Positions 1-9,577 of a stretch of DNA of 64,000 nucleotides are shown one piece after another. Under the pieces are notes generated by a model. It saw only the letters and a list, made by a program, of their open reading frames with translations. It did not search any database and was not told where the DNA came from. This stretch comes from Clostridiales bacterium (GTDB taxonomy: Bacteria > Bacillota > DSM-16504 > Desulfitibacterales > JAICDB01): contig JAICDB010000004.1 in NCBI GenBank assembly GCA_020063565.1, forward strand, positions 124,001-188,000. Reading direction: 5' to 3'. Within the stretch, counting starts at the first letter, position 1, and each line of letters begins with the position of its first letter. Both the position numbers and the translations under genes were made by a program.

Positions 1-22
1 GAACTAAGGGAGGTGACCGGAA

Positions 23-862
23 TTGGCACAGGAAATGTTGAAAGCGTCAGCTAATCCGCTTTTACCTGTAGTTTGCAAGGTTACTAAAATTGTAGATGAA
101 ACCCCTGATGTAAAAACATTTCATGTAACATCTGAAAATGGCAAGCCTTTTACTCCCATGCCTGGACAATTGGGAATGGTTTCTCTGGTTGATGTAGGGG
201 AAGCAATGTTTTCTGTTACTTCCCAGGGAGAAGATCACCTTGAATTTGCAATCAAAAGAGTTGGTATGCTTACAGATGCGTTGCATGAAATGGAACCGGG
301 TCAGGAAATTGCCGTAAGGGGACCTTATGGAAATGGTTTTCCTATAGATATGTGTAAAGGTAAAGACCTCTTATTTATCGGGGGTGGAATAGGACTTGCT
401 CCCTTACGTTCCTTAATTAACTATTGTTTTGAAAATAGAAATGACTTTGGACATATTCAGATAATTTACGGTTCAAGGTCACCGGCTGATTTATGTTTCA
501 AAGACGATATATTTAATAACTGGCCAAAGCAAGAAAATACCAGGGTTGATATAACTGTTGATAAGGGTGATGAGAATTGGACCGGTAATGAAGGATTTGT
601 ACCGCAAATTTTAGAAGAGGTTAATCCTTCACCGGAAGGAAAAGTTGCTGTAGTCTGTGGTCCGCCAATAATGATCAAATTTGTTTTACAATCCCTTGCC
701 AAAATGAATTTTACAGATGACCAGATTGTGACAACCTTGGAAATGAGGATGAAATGCGGTATAGGAAAATGTGGAAGGTGTAATATCGGTAGTTGTTACG
801 TTTGTCTTGACGGGCCTGTTTTTACTTTGAAACAGCTAAATAATATGCCAAATGAGTATTAA
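23..862 (+). CDS. FAD/NAD(P)-binding oxidoreductase, hydrogenase/sulfite-reductase gamma-subunit-like
   Basis: Ferredoxin-reductase fold motifs (GGGIGLAPLRSLI, VVCGPPIMIKFV) and C-terminal cysteine cluster CGIGKCGRCNIGSCYVCLDGP typical of the AsrB/HydG-like 2Fe-2S binding end. Confidence 0.85.
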   Translation: MAQEMLKASANPLLPVVCKVTKIVDETPDVKTFHVTSENGKPFTPMPGQLGMVSLVDVGEAMFSVTSQGEDHLEFAIKRVGMLTDALHEMEPGQEIAVRGPYGNGFPIDMCKGKDLLFIGGGIGLAPLRSLINYCFENRNDFGHIQIIYGSRSPADLCFKDDIFNNWPKQENTRVDITVDKGDENWTGNEGFVPQILEEVNPSPEGKVAVVCGPPIMIKFVLQSLAKMNFTDDQIVTTLEMRMKCGIGKCGRCNIGSCYVCLDGPVFTLKQLNNMPNEY

Positions 863-868
863 TTTTTA

Positions 869-893
869 AGCCCCGGAGAATTTTCGGGGCTTA
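869..893 (+). terminator. Rho-independent-like hairpin
   Basis: AAGCCCCG-gagaatttt-CGGGGCTT just after the preceding stop codon. Confidence 0.6.
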
Positions 894-984
894 ATTAAAT
901 ACATAGCATCGGATATAAAAATGAAAATTTCATAAAATATTAAAGCTATCACAATATCTATTGTTAAAAAGCGGGTGAAATATA

Positions 985-1992
985 ATGTTTGAGTTAATCA
1001 TATTGATTGTTAGTTTAGGCATAATACTTTTAGGTGCAGAAATTTTTACGAATGGGGTTGAGTGGCTGGGTAAAAAATTACGTCTTTCCGAGGGTGCAGT
1101 AGGAAGCATCCTTGCAGCGGTGGGAACGGCCCTGCCTGAAACGATGATACCTGTTATTGCTATTCTTTTTGGAGAAGGTGAGGCAGGACATGACATAGGA
1201 ATAGGCGCTATTCTAGGTGCTCCCTTTATGCTGAGTACACTGGCATTTTTCATTACAGGTGTTGCGGTTATTATTTTTAAGAAGCAACATCATAACTATC
1301 CTAACCTCAATGTTGATCCGCAGGTTATAAAAAGAGATCTTGGCTTTTTCATTTTAGTATATACAATTGCTATACTGGCAGCATTTTTCAGTGTCCATAC
1401 ATATAAAATAATGATAGCGCTTGGACTTGTAATTGCATATGGCATATACGTATTCTTTACTTTAGTCAATGGTCAAACTTTAGGAGAAGAGCATCATATT
1501 AACCCCCTGTTTTTCGATAGAAAAAATATCCATAACCCCAGACTAAACAGGGTAATATTACAAACATTATTTGCACTTGCCGTTATAATTGCTGGCGCTA
1601 AGATTTTTGTGAATGATATAGAGCAATTATCAGTATTACTGGGGATACCGAGTTTTGTTTTAGCCTTAATAATTGCACCTATCGCAACTGAACTTCCGGA
1701 AAAATTTAACAGCATAATTTGGGTTTCTAAGGGAAAAGATACATTAGCATTGGGAAACATTACAGGCGCTATGGTTTTTCAAAGTTCATTAATACCGGCT
1801 TTAGGAATAGCGCTTACCCCCTGGATGCTTGACTTTAAAGCAATAATAAGCGCAGTGCTTGCACTTCTATCTGCAACAATAATCTATTTACAACTCCTCC
1901 TGCGCAATAGGATGACTCCTTTTGCCCTGCTCTTTGGAGGGGCTATTTATGGTATCTTTGTATTGCTGGTTATAATAGGAGTAATCCGCTAA
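985..1992 (+). CDS. Sodium/calcium exchanger family membrane protein
   Basis: Two internally repeated halves with GTALPETMIPV and PIATELPEKFNSI (alpha-repeat motifs of the CaCA family). Confidence 0.8.
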   Translation: MFELIILIVSLGIILLGAEIFTNGVEWLGKKLRLSEGAVGSILAAVGTALPETMIPVIAILFGEGEAGHDIGIGAILGAPFMLSTLAFFITGVAVIIFKKQHHNYPNLNVDPQVIKRDLGFFILVYTIAILAAFFSVHTYKIMIALGLVIAYGIYVFFTLVNGQTLGEEHHINPLFFDRKNIHNPRLNRVILQTLFALAVIIAGAKIFVNDIEQLSVLLGIPSFVLALIIAPIATELPEKFNSIIWVSKGKDTLALGNITGAMVFQSSLIPALGIALTPWMLDFKAIISAVLALLSATIIYLQLLLRNRMTPFALLFGGAIYGIFVLLVIIGVIR

Positions 1993-2025
1993 AAATTTAA
2001 AAATATAGAAAGGTGGAATGTAACT

Positions 2026-2487
2026 TTGAGTTATGAACAAAAAATTAAAGAGTTGGGGTTACAGATTCCGGAACCACCGGAACCTGTTGCTGCATATGTT
2101 CCTGCTGTTAAAGTTGGAGACTTTATCTATACTTCAGGGCAAATTCCTTTTGTAAATGGAAAACTAAAATTTAAAGGTAAGGTAGGAGAAGACCTTACGG
2201 AACAAGAGGGATATGAAGCCGCAAAGGTTTGTGCGCTTAATTGTCTCAGTGTTATTAAGGGACAAGTAGGTACTTTGGATAATATAGAGAGGATAGTTAA
2301 GGTTACAGGCTATGTAAATAGTGGACAGGGTTTTCAAATGCAACCTCAGGTAATTAACGGGGCTTCTGAGTTACTGGGAGAAATATTTGGAGAAAATGGG
2401 CAGCATGCAAGGGCTGCTGTTGGAGTAAGTGAGCTTCCTATCGATGCTCCTGTTGAGATAGAGATGATAGTAAAAATTAAATCATAG
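2026..2487 (+). CDS. RidA/YjgF family protein (long form)
   Basis: SGQIPFVNGKLKFKGKVGEDLTEQEGYEAAK...CALNCLSVIKG, RAAVGVSELPIDAPVEIE. Confidence 0.85.
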   Translation: MSYEQKIKELGLQIPEPPEPVAAYVPAVKVGDFIYTSGQIPFVNGKLKFKGKVGEDLTEQEGYEAAKVCALNCLSVIKGQVGTLDNIERIVKVTGYVNSGQGFQMQPQVINGASELLGEIFGENGQHARAAVGVSELPIDAPVEIEMIVKIKS

Positions 2488-2510
2488 GAGAATTTATAAA
2501 TATCCCTGCA

Positions 2511-2559
2511 TTGACAATAGTGCTGCCATATAGTATACTGAAAGTAGTAATAATTACTA
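2511..2559 (+). promoter_or_regulatory. SigA-type promoter with Per-box-like operator upstream of the Fur-family gene
   Basis: TTGACA (2511-2516), 17-nt spacer, TATACT (2534-2539); downstream perfect 7-1-7 inverted repeat TAGTAAT-A-ATTACTA (2545-2559). Confidence 0.7.
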
Positions 2560-2573
2560 ATAGGTGAATTTTT

Positions 2574-2969
2574 ATGACTAAAAAGAACACCCGGATGACT
2601 AAACAAAAAAGGATAATACTTCAAATATTAAAAAATACAGATTCTCATCCTACAGCTGACTATATTTATCAGGAAGCTAGAAAGGTTTTACCTGATATTA
2701 GCCTGGGTACTGTCTACAGAAATTTGCGTGTTTTACGGGAGCAGGGAGAAATACTGGAACTAAGTTATGGTAGTACTTTTAGTCGCTATGATGGTAATCC
2801 TTCAAATCATTACCATTTTGTTTGTACAAAATGTGGGAAAGTACAGGATGTTGATATTGTCTTAAAAACCAAACTTGAAGAGGAAGTACGGGAAAAGATG
2901 GGTGTTGATGTTGAGGGGCACCGTCTCGAATTTTACGGAGTGTGTAATGATTGTAAAGTCAAAAATTAA
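2574..2969 (+). CDS. Fur family transcriptional regulator, PerR-like
   Basis: HPTADYIYQEARKVLPDISLGTVYRNLRVL winged helix, H-rich site NHYHFVCTKCGKVQDV and C-terminal CxxC (CNDC). Confidence 0.85.
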   Translation: MTKKNTRMTKQKRIILQILKNTDSHPTADYIYQEARKVLPDISLGTVYRNLRVLREQGEILELSYGSTFSRYDGNPSNHYHFVCTKCGKVQDVDIVLKTKLEEEVREKMGVDVEGHRLEFYGVCNDCKVKN

Positions 2970-3117
2970 GTTGTAACTTAGACTGCTATTGGAACTATTT
3001 AATTACCCGTAAAGTAAAGGAAATACTTAATTTAAGTTGGATAAAATCTCTTACTGCTGGAAATTCTAATAGAGAGCGTTTTCTCAATAAATAAGAATGC
3101 AGTAAGGGTGGTTCGGG

Positions 3118-3270
3118 ATGGAAAATGTTATTGAAATTTCAACTTGCCAAAGATGTGGCAAGCCATATCGTAAAAAAAAATTGCATAAAGTACAGGAATT
3201 TTGGTCAACAAGATCACTATGTAAAGATTGTTATATAAAATTTCAAAGATCCCAATGGGGATACTGGTAA
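3118..3270 (+). CDS. 50-aa small protein with two CxxC motifs (zinc-ribbon-like)
   Basis: ATG..TAA reading MENVIEISTCQRCGKPYRKKKLHKVQEFWSTRSLCKDCYIKFQRSQWGYW; below the ORF-track size cutoff; followed directly by a terminator hairpin. Confidence 0.6.
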   Translation: MENVIEISTCQRCGKPYRKKKLHKVQEFWSTRSLCKDCYIKFQRSQWGYW

Positions 3271-3297
3271 AGCTTCCTTGTCTACTAAGGAAGCTTT
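3269..3297. terminator. Bidirectional terminator between the small ORF and hydA
   Basis: AAAGCTTCCTT-gtctact-AAGGAAGCTTT, perfect 11-bp stem between convergent genes. Confidence 0.75.
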
Positions 3298-3305
3298 ATT
3301 TTTAT

Positions 3306-5141
3306 CTAATTTATTTCATTATACCCCTTGTACAGCGGCTCTTGTTCTAAATATGGATGTTGTCCCCTTGGGATATAAGAAGTATGCAAATATTTTTTAG
3401 ATATGGCCGAAAGAGGTTCTCCCAAAAACTCCTCATAGATTTGTTTTATTCTAGGGTTTTCATGGGAACGCCTTATTTTTTTACCCCTTTCAATATTGAA
3501 TAAGGCATCTGCACGATTATGTCGGTAATCTAATGAAATATACTTATGGTCTCTGCTGCCTAAAATAGGTTGACCACCCCCGCCTACACAACCACCGGGG
3601 CAGGCCATCACTTCCATATAATCAATTTTTTGCTCACCATTTTTAAATCTTTCTAAAGCTTTTTTAGCGTTTCCTGTACCATGGGCAATTGCTATCCTAA
3701 GTGTTTTATCCGCTAATGTTACTTTACCAAATTTCAAACCACTTTCCACATGATTATCTTCATAACCTGGAACAGGCATTTCTTCTCCTGTCAGTAATTT
3801 ATGGGCAGTACGGAGTACAGCTTCAAAAAGCCCGCCAGTAGCGCCGAAGATCATTCCTGCTCCACTATATTGATCAAAAGGTTCATCGTATTCTTCGTCC
3901 GGTAAATTGGGAAAATCAAGTCCTACCTCTCTAATCATACGGGATAATTCCCTTGTCGTTAAGATATAATCAACATTCCTATAACCATCTGATTCCATTT
4001 CAGGGCGGGCTGCTTCATATTTTTTAGCTGTACAGGGCATAATTCCCACATTTACGATTTTTCCCGGGTCGATTCCGTATTTTTTGGCATACCATGTTTT
4101 GGATAAAGCACCGCACATTTCGTGTGGTGATTTTGTGGTTGATAAATGAGGCAAAAATTCAGGGTAAAAATGTTCGGCAAATTTTACCCAGCCCGGGCAG
4201 CAGGATGAAAGTAATGGTAATTTTTCAGGAAAATGTAATAACCTTTCAATTAATTCACTTGTTTCTTCCATAATAGTTAAATCAGCAGTTACATCGGTAG
4301 CAAATACTCTATCAAAACCTATTCTTTTGAGGGCTGCGACAAGCTTACCGGCTACAAAAGAACCTATGGGCATGCCGAATGGTTCCCCCATTGTTACTTG
4401 TATGGAAGGAGCTGTTTGTACAACTACATGCTTATCCGGGTCGGAGATTGCATTCCATACCTCCTGGATATGCTCTTTTTCTGTTAATGAGGCGGTGGGA
4501 CAGGCTATTACACATTGTCCGCACGTAATACAGGTAACCTCGTTTAAATCCTTTTTAAAGGCTGGTGAAATAAGAGTATTTAAACCTCGGTTAAGAGGTG
4601 AATATACATAGCACTCTTGAATTTTATTACAAATCGCCATACAGCGCCTGCAATTAATGCACTTGTTATAATCCCTTTCAATAGCCGGATTATTGTCATA
4701 AAACATGTCATCCTTTCTTTCTCCCGTAAAAGGAATATTTCTGATCCCTAAATTATCAGCTACATTTTGCAGTTCGCAATTTAAGTTCCTTTTACAAGTA
4801 GTACATTCCCTGTGATGTTCGGACAATAGTAATTTTACAGCTGTTTTTCTTGCCCTGCGAACCCTTGCCGTATTGGTTCTGATATTTAATCCTTCTCTCA
4901 CCGGATAGACACAAGCTGCTTGAAGGGTACGAGAACCTTCTATTTCAACGACACAAACTCTACAAGTACCAACCTCATTGATATCCTTTAAATAACAAAG
5001 ATTGGGTATTTCAATATTTACCATTTGTGCAGCTTCTAAGACACATATACCTTTGGGAACCTTATAATCCCTTCCATCTATAGTTATAGTAATCTTTTCT
5101 TCAACAATTTTATGTTCTTCCTGCTCTCTAATGTTTTCCAA
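3306..5141 (-). CDS. hydA: [FeFe] hydrogenase catalytic subunit (HydA, NADH-linked type)
   Basis: N-terminal 2Fe-2S and 4Fe-4S ferredoxin domains; H-cluster motifs SSCCPGW, MPCTAKKYEA, MACPGGCVGGGGQP. Confidence 0.93.
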   Translation of the reverse strand: MENIREQEEHKIVEEKITITIDGRDYKVPKGICVLEAAQMVNIEIPNLCYLKDINEVGTCRVCVVEIEGSRTLQAACVYPVREGLNIRTNTARVRRARKTAVKLLLSEHHRECTTCKRNLNCELQNVADNLGIRNIPFTGERKDDMFYDNNPAIERDYNKCINCRRCMAICNKIQECYVYSPLNRGLNTLISPAFKKDLNEVTCITCGQCVIACPTASLTEKEHIQEVWNAISDPDKHVVVQTAPSIQVTMGEPFGMPIGSFVAGKLVAALKRIGFDRVFATDVTADLTIMEETSELIERLLHFPEKLPLLSSCCPGWVKFAEHFYPEFLPHLSTTKSPHEMCGALSKTWYAKKYGIDPGKIVNVGIMPCTAKKYEAARPEMESDGYRNVDYILTTRELSRMIREVGLDFPNLPDEEYDEPFDQYSGAGMIFGATGGLFEAVLRTAHKLLTGEEMPVPGYEDNHVESGLKFGKVTLADKTLRIAIAHGTGNAKKALERFKNGEQKIDYMEVMACPGGCVGGGGQPILGSRDHKYISLDYRHNRADALFNIERGKKIRRSHENPRIKQIYEEFLGEPLSAISKKYLHTSYIPRGQHPYLEQEPLYKGYNEIN

Positions 5142-5156
5142 GATTTTTCACCACCT

Positions 5157-7055
5157 TTATCTCTTATAAATTGCATCTACCGGGCATTTGGGAATGCAAG
5201 CGCCACATTTAATGCAAACGTCTTGATGAATATGGAAAGGAGGTTTTTTATTTTCACCTGTAATTGCATTTACGGGACACACGCGTGCACAGATTCCACA
5301 TGCAACGCATTTTTCATCAGAAATAACTACTTGCAGTAATCCGTTACAAACACCGGCGGGGCACCTTTTTTCCTTAATATGGGCAATGTATTCGTCGCGA
5401 AAATATTTCAATGTACTTAAAATCGGGTTAGGTGCGGTTTGACCCAAGCCGCATAATGATGCATCCTTGATATCGTGACATAGTTTTTCCAAAGTTTCTA
5501 AATCTTCCATTTCGCCATTACCGTTGCTAATGTTTTTTAAGATTTCCAAGAGACGTTTTGTACCTACTCTGCAAGGAGTACATTTACCGCATGATTCATC
5601 CTGGGCAAAATCCAAATAAAAACGACAGATATCTATCATGCAGTCTGACTGGTCCATTACAATCATGCCACCTGACCCCATCATTGAACCAATATCTGTT
5701 AGAGATTTAAAATCTATTTCTGTATCTATTAGATCAGCTGGAATACATCCTCCCGATGGCCCTCCAGTTTGAATTGCTTTTAATTCATTTCCATCACTAA
5801 TACCCCCGCCGATTTCGTAGATGATCGTTCTTAATGTAGTGCCCATCGGTACTTCAATCAATCCCGTATTAGTAATTTGTCCGGCCAGAGCAAATACTTT
5901 GGTACCTTTGCTGTCGTCGGTACCTATACTGGAATACCATTCCGGTCCTTTGCGCAATATAATGGGGATATTGGCAAAGGTTTCAACATTATTATTAAGA
6001 GTAGGTTGTTCCCAAAGTCCTGCTTCTGCCGGGTACGGCGGTCGCGGGTTTGGTTCACCTCTAAATCCCATAACAGATTTAATAAGCGCCGTCTCTTCCC
6101 CGCAGACAAAGGCACCTGCACCAAGTCTTATATCAAGATCAAAGTTGAATGCTGAATCTAAAATATTATTGCCTAATAGTCCTGCTTTTTTAGCTTGATC
6201 TATTGCAATTTCCAAACGTTCAACAGCAATAGGATATTCGGCTCTGACGTATATATAGCCTTGATGAGCGTTTATACAGTAACCTGCTATAATCATTGCC
6301 TCTATAACACTGTGAGGATCGCCTTCTAAAATGGACCGATCCATAAATGCTCCGGGGTCGCCCTCATCAGCGTTACAAAGCACGAATTTTTTGTCGCCTT
6401 CATAAGAAGCAGCTATTTCCCATTTTTTACCTGTTGGGAAGCCGCCGCCACCACGTCCCCGTAATCCAGATTTTTTGATTGTTTCAATTATATCTTTGGG
6501 CGCTATTTTTTTAGTTAAAATTTCAGCTAAGGCCTGATAGCCGTCCATGGCTATGTATTCGTTAATATCTTCAGGGTTGATGACCCCACAATTTCGAAGG
6601 GCTATACGGTTTTGACCGTGGAAAAAATCCACATCATTCATAGTTTTTTGAAGTTCATTTGTTTTTAAGGACTTATAGAGCAGTTTTTCAACTACCTGGC
6701 CTTTTTCAATATGCTGGTCAATAATTTCATCTACATTTTCAAGCTTTACTTTAGTATAAAAGGTCTTATCAGGATGAACTACTATGATAGGACCTAGTTT
6801 ACAAAAGCCAAAACATCCTGTTTTAAAAAATTTGACCTTGTCTGTTAGCTTTCTTTTTCGTGTTTCTTCTTCAAATTTTTTACGTACTTTATGGCTCTGT
6901 GAGGAAGTACAACCGGTACCGGCGCATATTAAAATGTGATATTTATTTATTTCCTTTTCAACGTTTGTATCCTTTATGCGTAAGCTAATTGTTTCATATG
7001 TTTTATCGCGTAATTGTTGTAAATCTTCCTTTGTTCTTAAAGGTTGCAAATTCAA
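5157..7055 (-). CDS. hydB: NuoF-like hydrogenase beta subunit (HydB)
   Basis: N-terminal thioredoxin-like 2Fe-2S domain, NuoF core GLRGRGGGGFPTGKKW, SCGKCTPCRVGT, C-terminal 2x[4Fe-4S]. Confidence 0.93.
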   Translation of the reverse strand: MNLQPLRTKEDLQQLRDKTYETISLRIKDTNVEKEINKYHILICAGTGCTSSQSHKVRKKFEEETRKRKLTDKVKFFKTGCFGFCKLGPIIVVHPDKTFYTKVKLENVDEIIDQHIEKGQVVEKLLYKSLKTNELQKTMNDVDFFHGQNRIALRNCGVINPEDINEYIAMDGYQALAEILTKKIAPKDIIETIKKSGLRGRGGGGFPTGKKWEIAASYEGDKKFVLCNADEGDPGAFMDRSILEGDPHSVIEAMIIAGYCINAHQGYIYVRAEYPIAVERLEIAIDQAKKAGLLGNNILDSAFNFDLDIRLGAGAFVCGEETALIKSVMGFRGEPNPRPPYPAEAGLWEQPTLNNNVETFANIPIILRKGPEWYSSIGTDDSKGTKVFALAGQITNTGLIEVPMGTTLRTIIYEIGGGISDGNELKAIQTGGPSGGCIPADLIDTEIDFKSLTDIGSMMGSGGMIVMDQSDCMIDICRFYLDFAQDESCGKCTPCRVGTKRLLEILKNISNGNGEMEDLETLEKLCHDIKDASLCGLGQTAPNPILSTLKYFRDEYIAHIKEKRCPAGVCNGLLQVVISDEKCVACGICARVCPVNAITGENKKPPFHIHQDVCIKCGACIPKCPVDAIYKR

Positions 7056-7066
7056 GATTTCACCTC

Positions 7067-7588
7067 CTATTCATTTTCATTTGTTACCTGAGCTTTTTTA
7101 TGGGTTTTAATATATTGATAAAGAATTGGAGGAATATCTGCAGGCGTAAGCCTTCCATAAACTTCATCATTAATGGTCATCACGGGCGCTAAGCCGCATG
7201 CACCGATACATCTGGTTGATTTAAGAGTAAATAATCTATCCATAGTAGTTTCCTCTTCTTCAATTTGCAGTTCATCCTTGACCGCATCAAGAATTTCCGG
7301 TGCGCCTTTTACATAGCAGGCAGTTCCCATACAGACGCCTATGACGTATTTTCCCTGTGGCTCTTCATTAAAAAGAGAGTAAAAAGTAACTACTCCATTA
7401 ACTGTAGAGATCGGAATATTGAGCTGCTCGGAAATGTAAGCCTGGACTTTTACTGGTAAGTAGCCGAATACTTCCTGAGATTTTTGAAGGATGCGGATAA
7501 GCATCCCTTCCTGGTTTTTATATCTTTCAATAATTTCATCTAATTTTCTAAAGTTTTCTTGTTCATTCTTTTCAATTCGAATTCCCAT
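7067..7588 (-). CDS. hydC: NuoE-like hydrogenase gamma subunit (HydC)
   Basis: GVCMGTACYVKGAPEIL...STRCIGACGLAPVMTINDEVYGRLTP 2Fe-2S thioredoxin-fold motif. Confidence 0.92.
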   Translation of the reverse strand: MGIRIEKNEQENFRKLDEIIERYKNQEGMLIRILQKSQEVFGYLPVKVQAYISEQLNIPISTVNGVVTFYSLFNEEPQGKYVIGVCMGTACYVKGAPEILDAVKDELQIEEEETTMDRLFTLKSTRCIGACGLAPVMTINDEVYGRLTPADIPPILYQYIKTHKKAQVTNENE

Positions 7589-7749
7589 ATTTTCATCTCA
7601 CTTTTTAACTTAAAATAAATTATTATTATTATTTTTTTAAAGCTGATGTATTATTCGTTTCATTGAACCAGAATTTTAATATTGACAAGCTTTTTAATGT
7701 GTAATAAGCTTTATACGTGGGTTTTGCTACATTGATAGGAGGCGATTAG

Positions 7750-8730
7750 ATGGTACTCAGATCTATTAGAAAACGCAAAAGGGCACAAAAGGTACCTATG
7801 ATAATACTTGTGGTAACACTGGCAGTTGGTCTTGTTGGTTCCTTTGCTCTCTGGTCTGTTCCACAAATAACAAAGGGAGCAAATAGTAGCAATCTTAGTC
7901 CGGAAGAGCTTTTAAAGTCGCTTAACAAGGAAATAGCTAAATATGAAAAGGAATTGGAAAAAAATCCTCAAGACATAGAAACAATTCTGGCGCTAAGCAA
8001 AGCAAAAGCTCAACTTGCATCCATCTATACTTCACAGGGCAAAACAGATGAAGCAAAAGCAGAATATGAAAAGGTTGTCCAACTTTACCAACAGGTTTTG
8101 GATAAAGAGCCTGAAAATCTTGAGGCATTGCATGGTTTGGCAAATGCTGCAACCTTTACTGAAAAGCCTGAAATAGCTAAAGAGGCTACACAAAAAGCAT
8201 TAGAGATTCAAGCGGCAAGTAAGCTAAAAATAATTGAAAATATTGAGACACAGTTAGAAAAAGATCCCAGTAATGTTGAAAATATTACAAAACTGGCTGA
8301 TGCAAGGTTCCAGCTTGCATACCTCTATTTACAGTATAATGAAACTGAAAAGGCTAACTCTGAGTTTGAAAAATCCACTGAGCTTTACCAGCAAGTAGTG
8401 GAAAAAACACCGGATGATGCAGATGCCGTTTATAGACTGGCGTTGGCTGCCTTTCAAGCAGGTAAGATGGATTTAGCGCAAGAAAACTTTGAAAAGGCTG
8501 TAGAAACTGACCCTGAAAATCCGGGCAAAATTACAAATTACGGTGTATTTTTGATGAGTTCGTCCGGGGATTTTGAGGGTGCCATTGAACAGTTTAAAAA
8601 AGCATTAGAGCTAAATCCTAATGAGAATCTAAAAACTACAATTCAAACCTATATTGCATTGGCAGAAGCTCAATTAAACTCCAATAACGATTCTCAAAAA
8701 AACGAAGCTGAAAATGAGAAAGAAGAATAG
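7750..8730 (+). CDS. Membrane-anchored tetratricopeptide repeat protein
   Basis: N-terminal TM segment then repeated TPR units (NPQDIETILALSKAKAQLASIYTSQGKTDEAKAEYEKVVQLYQQVLDKEPENLEAL). Confidence 0.8.
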   Translation: MVLRSIRKRKRAQKVPMIILVVTLAVGLVGSFALWSVPQITKGANSSNLSPEELLKSLNKEIAKYEKELEKNPQDIETILALSKAKAQLASIYTSQGKTDEAKAEYEKVVQLYQQVLDKEPENLEALHGLANAATFTEKPEIAKEATQKALEIQAASKLKIIENIETQLEKDPSNVENITKLADARFQLAYLYLQYNETEKANSEFEKSTELYQQVVEKTPDDADAVYRLALAAFQAGKMDLAQENFEKAVETDPENPGKITNYGVFLMSSSGDFEGAIEQFKKALELNPNENLKTTIQTYIALAEAQLNSNNDSQKNEAENEKEE

Positions 8731-8740
8731 CTATATTTTA

Positions 8741-8769
8741 AAACCGCATCCCTAAAGATGCGGTTTTTT
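8741..8769 (+). terminator. Rho-independent terminator
   Basis: AAACCGCATC-cctaaa-GATGCGGTTTTTT. Confidence 0.85.
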
Positions 8770-8819
8770 GGTACACTATTAATATAAAGCAATGAGAATA
8801 GTATTTAGGAGGCGGAAAA

Positions 8820-9572
8820 ATGGCTAACAATATTTCATCTTTGGAAAGATATCGCAGGCAGGTTATTATACCTGAAGTTGGTAAAGCCGGGCAGCAAAAG
8901 CTTTTAGATGCGAAAGTTTTGGTCGTAGGAGCGGGGGGACTGGGTTCACCTGTCCTCTATTACCTGGCGGCAGCTGGAATAGGCACATTGGGGATAGTTG
9001 ACAGTGATAGCGTAGATATAACAAACTTGCAAAGGCAGATCTTACATAGAACAGATGATTTAGGAAGGGAAAAAGTAGTTTCAGCAAAAGAAAAACTGAA
9101 TTCTTTAAATCCTGATGTTAAAATTATAACGTATAATTTACGGTTGGATAGATATAATGCAAAAGAAATAATTGGAGAATATGATATTATAGTTACTGCA
9201 GTGGATAATTTCCAAACCAGGTACATTCTTAATGATGCTTGTATAGAATTAAATAAACCACTGGTTGAAGGTGGAATTCGTGGGTTTGATGGTACACTTA
9301 TTACTATAATACCTGGAAAGGGACCGTGCTACCGCTGCATTTTCCCTCATAACGTTGATCTTGAGAAGGGGGAACTGGGCGTGATGGGCGCAGCTCCCGG
9401 AATTATCGGTTCCCTGCAGGCACTTGAAGTTATCAAGTTAGTATTGGGAATTGGAAAACCCCTCAGTGGCAGAATGCTATTTTTTGATGGTTTGGAAGGA
9501 AATTTTTCCGAGATAGAAATCAGCAGAAATGAAGAGTGTCCCGTTTGCGGTAAAAAAGATAAGGGAGAGTAA
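8820..9572 (+). CDS. ThiF/MoeB/HesA family E1-like adenylyltransferase
   Basis: RYRRQVIIPEVGKAGQQKLLDAKVLVVGAGGLGSPVLYYLAAAGIGTLGIVDSD, CYRCIFP, C-terminal CPVCG. Confidence 0.88.
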   Translation: MANNISSLERYRRQVIIPEVGKAGQQKLLDAKVLVVGAGGLGSPVLYYLAAAGIGTLGIVDSDSVDITNLQRQILHRTDDLGREKVVSAKEKLNSLNPDVKIITYNLRLDRYNAKEIIGEYDIIVTAVDNFQTRYILNDACIELNKPLVEGGIRGFDGTLITIIPGKGPCYRCIFPHNVDLEKGELGVMGAAPGIIGSLQALEVIKLVLGIGKPLSGRMLFFDGLEGNFSEIEISRNEECPVCGKKDKGE

Positions 9573-9577
9573 TTGCT

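Noticed and set aside
930-1253. 107-aa minus-strand ORF
   Set aside because: Mostly antisense to the Na/Ca exchanger gene; no recognisable domain.
5821-6198. 125-aa plus-strand ORF
   Set aside because: Antisense to hydB; shadow ORF.
7619-7640. ATT-rich microsatellite-like tract upstream of hydC
   Set aside because: Short A/T run in an AT-rich intergenic region; no support for function.
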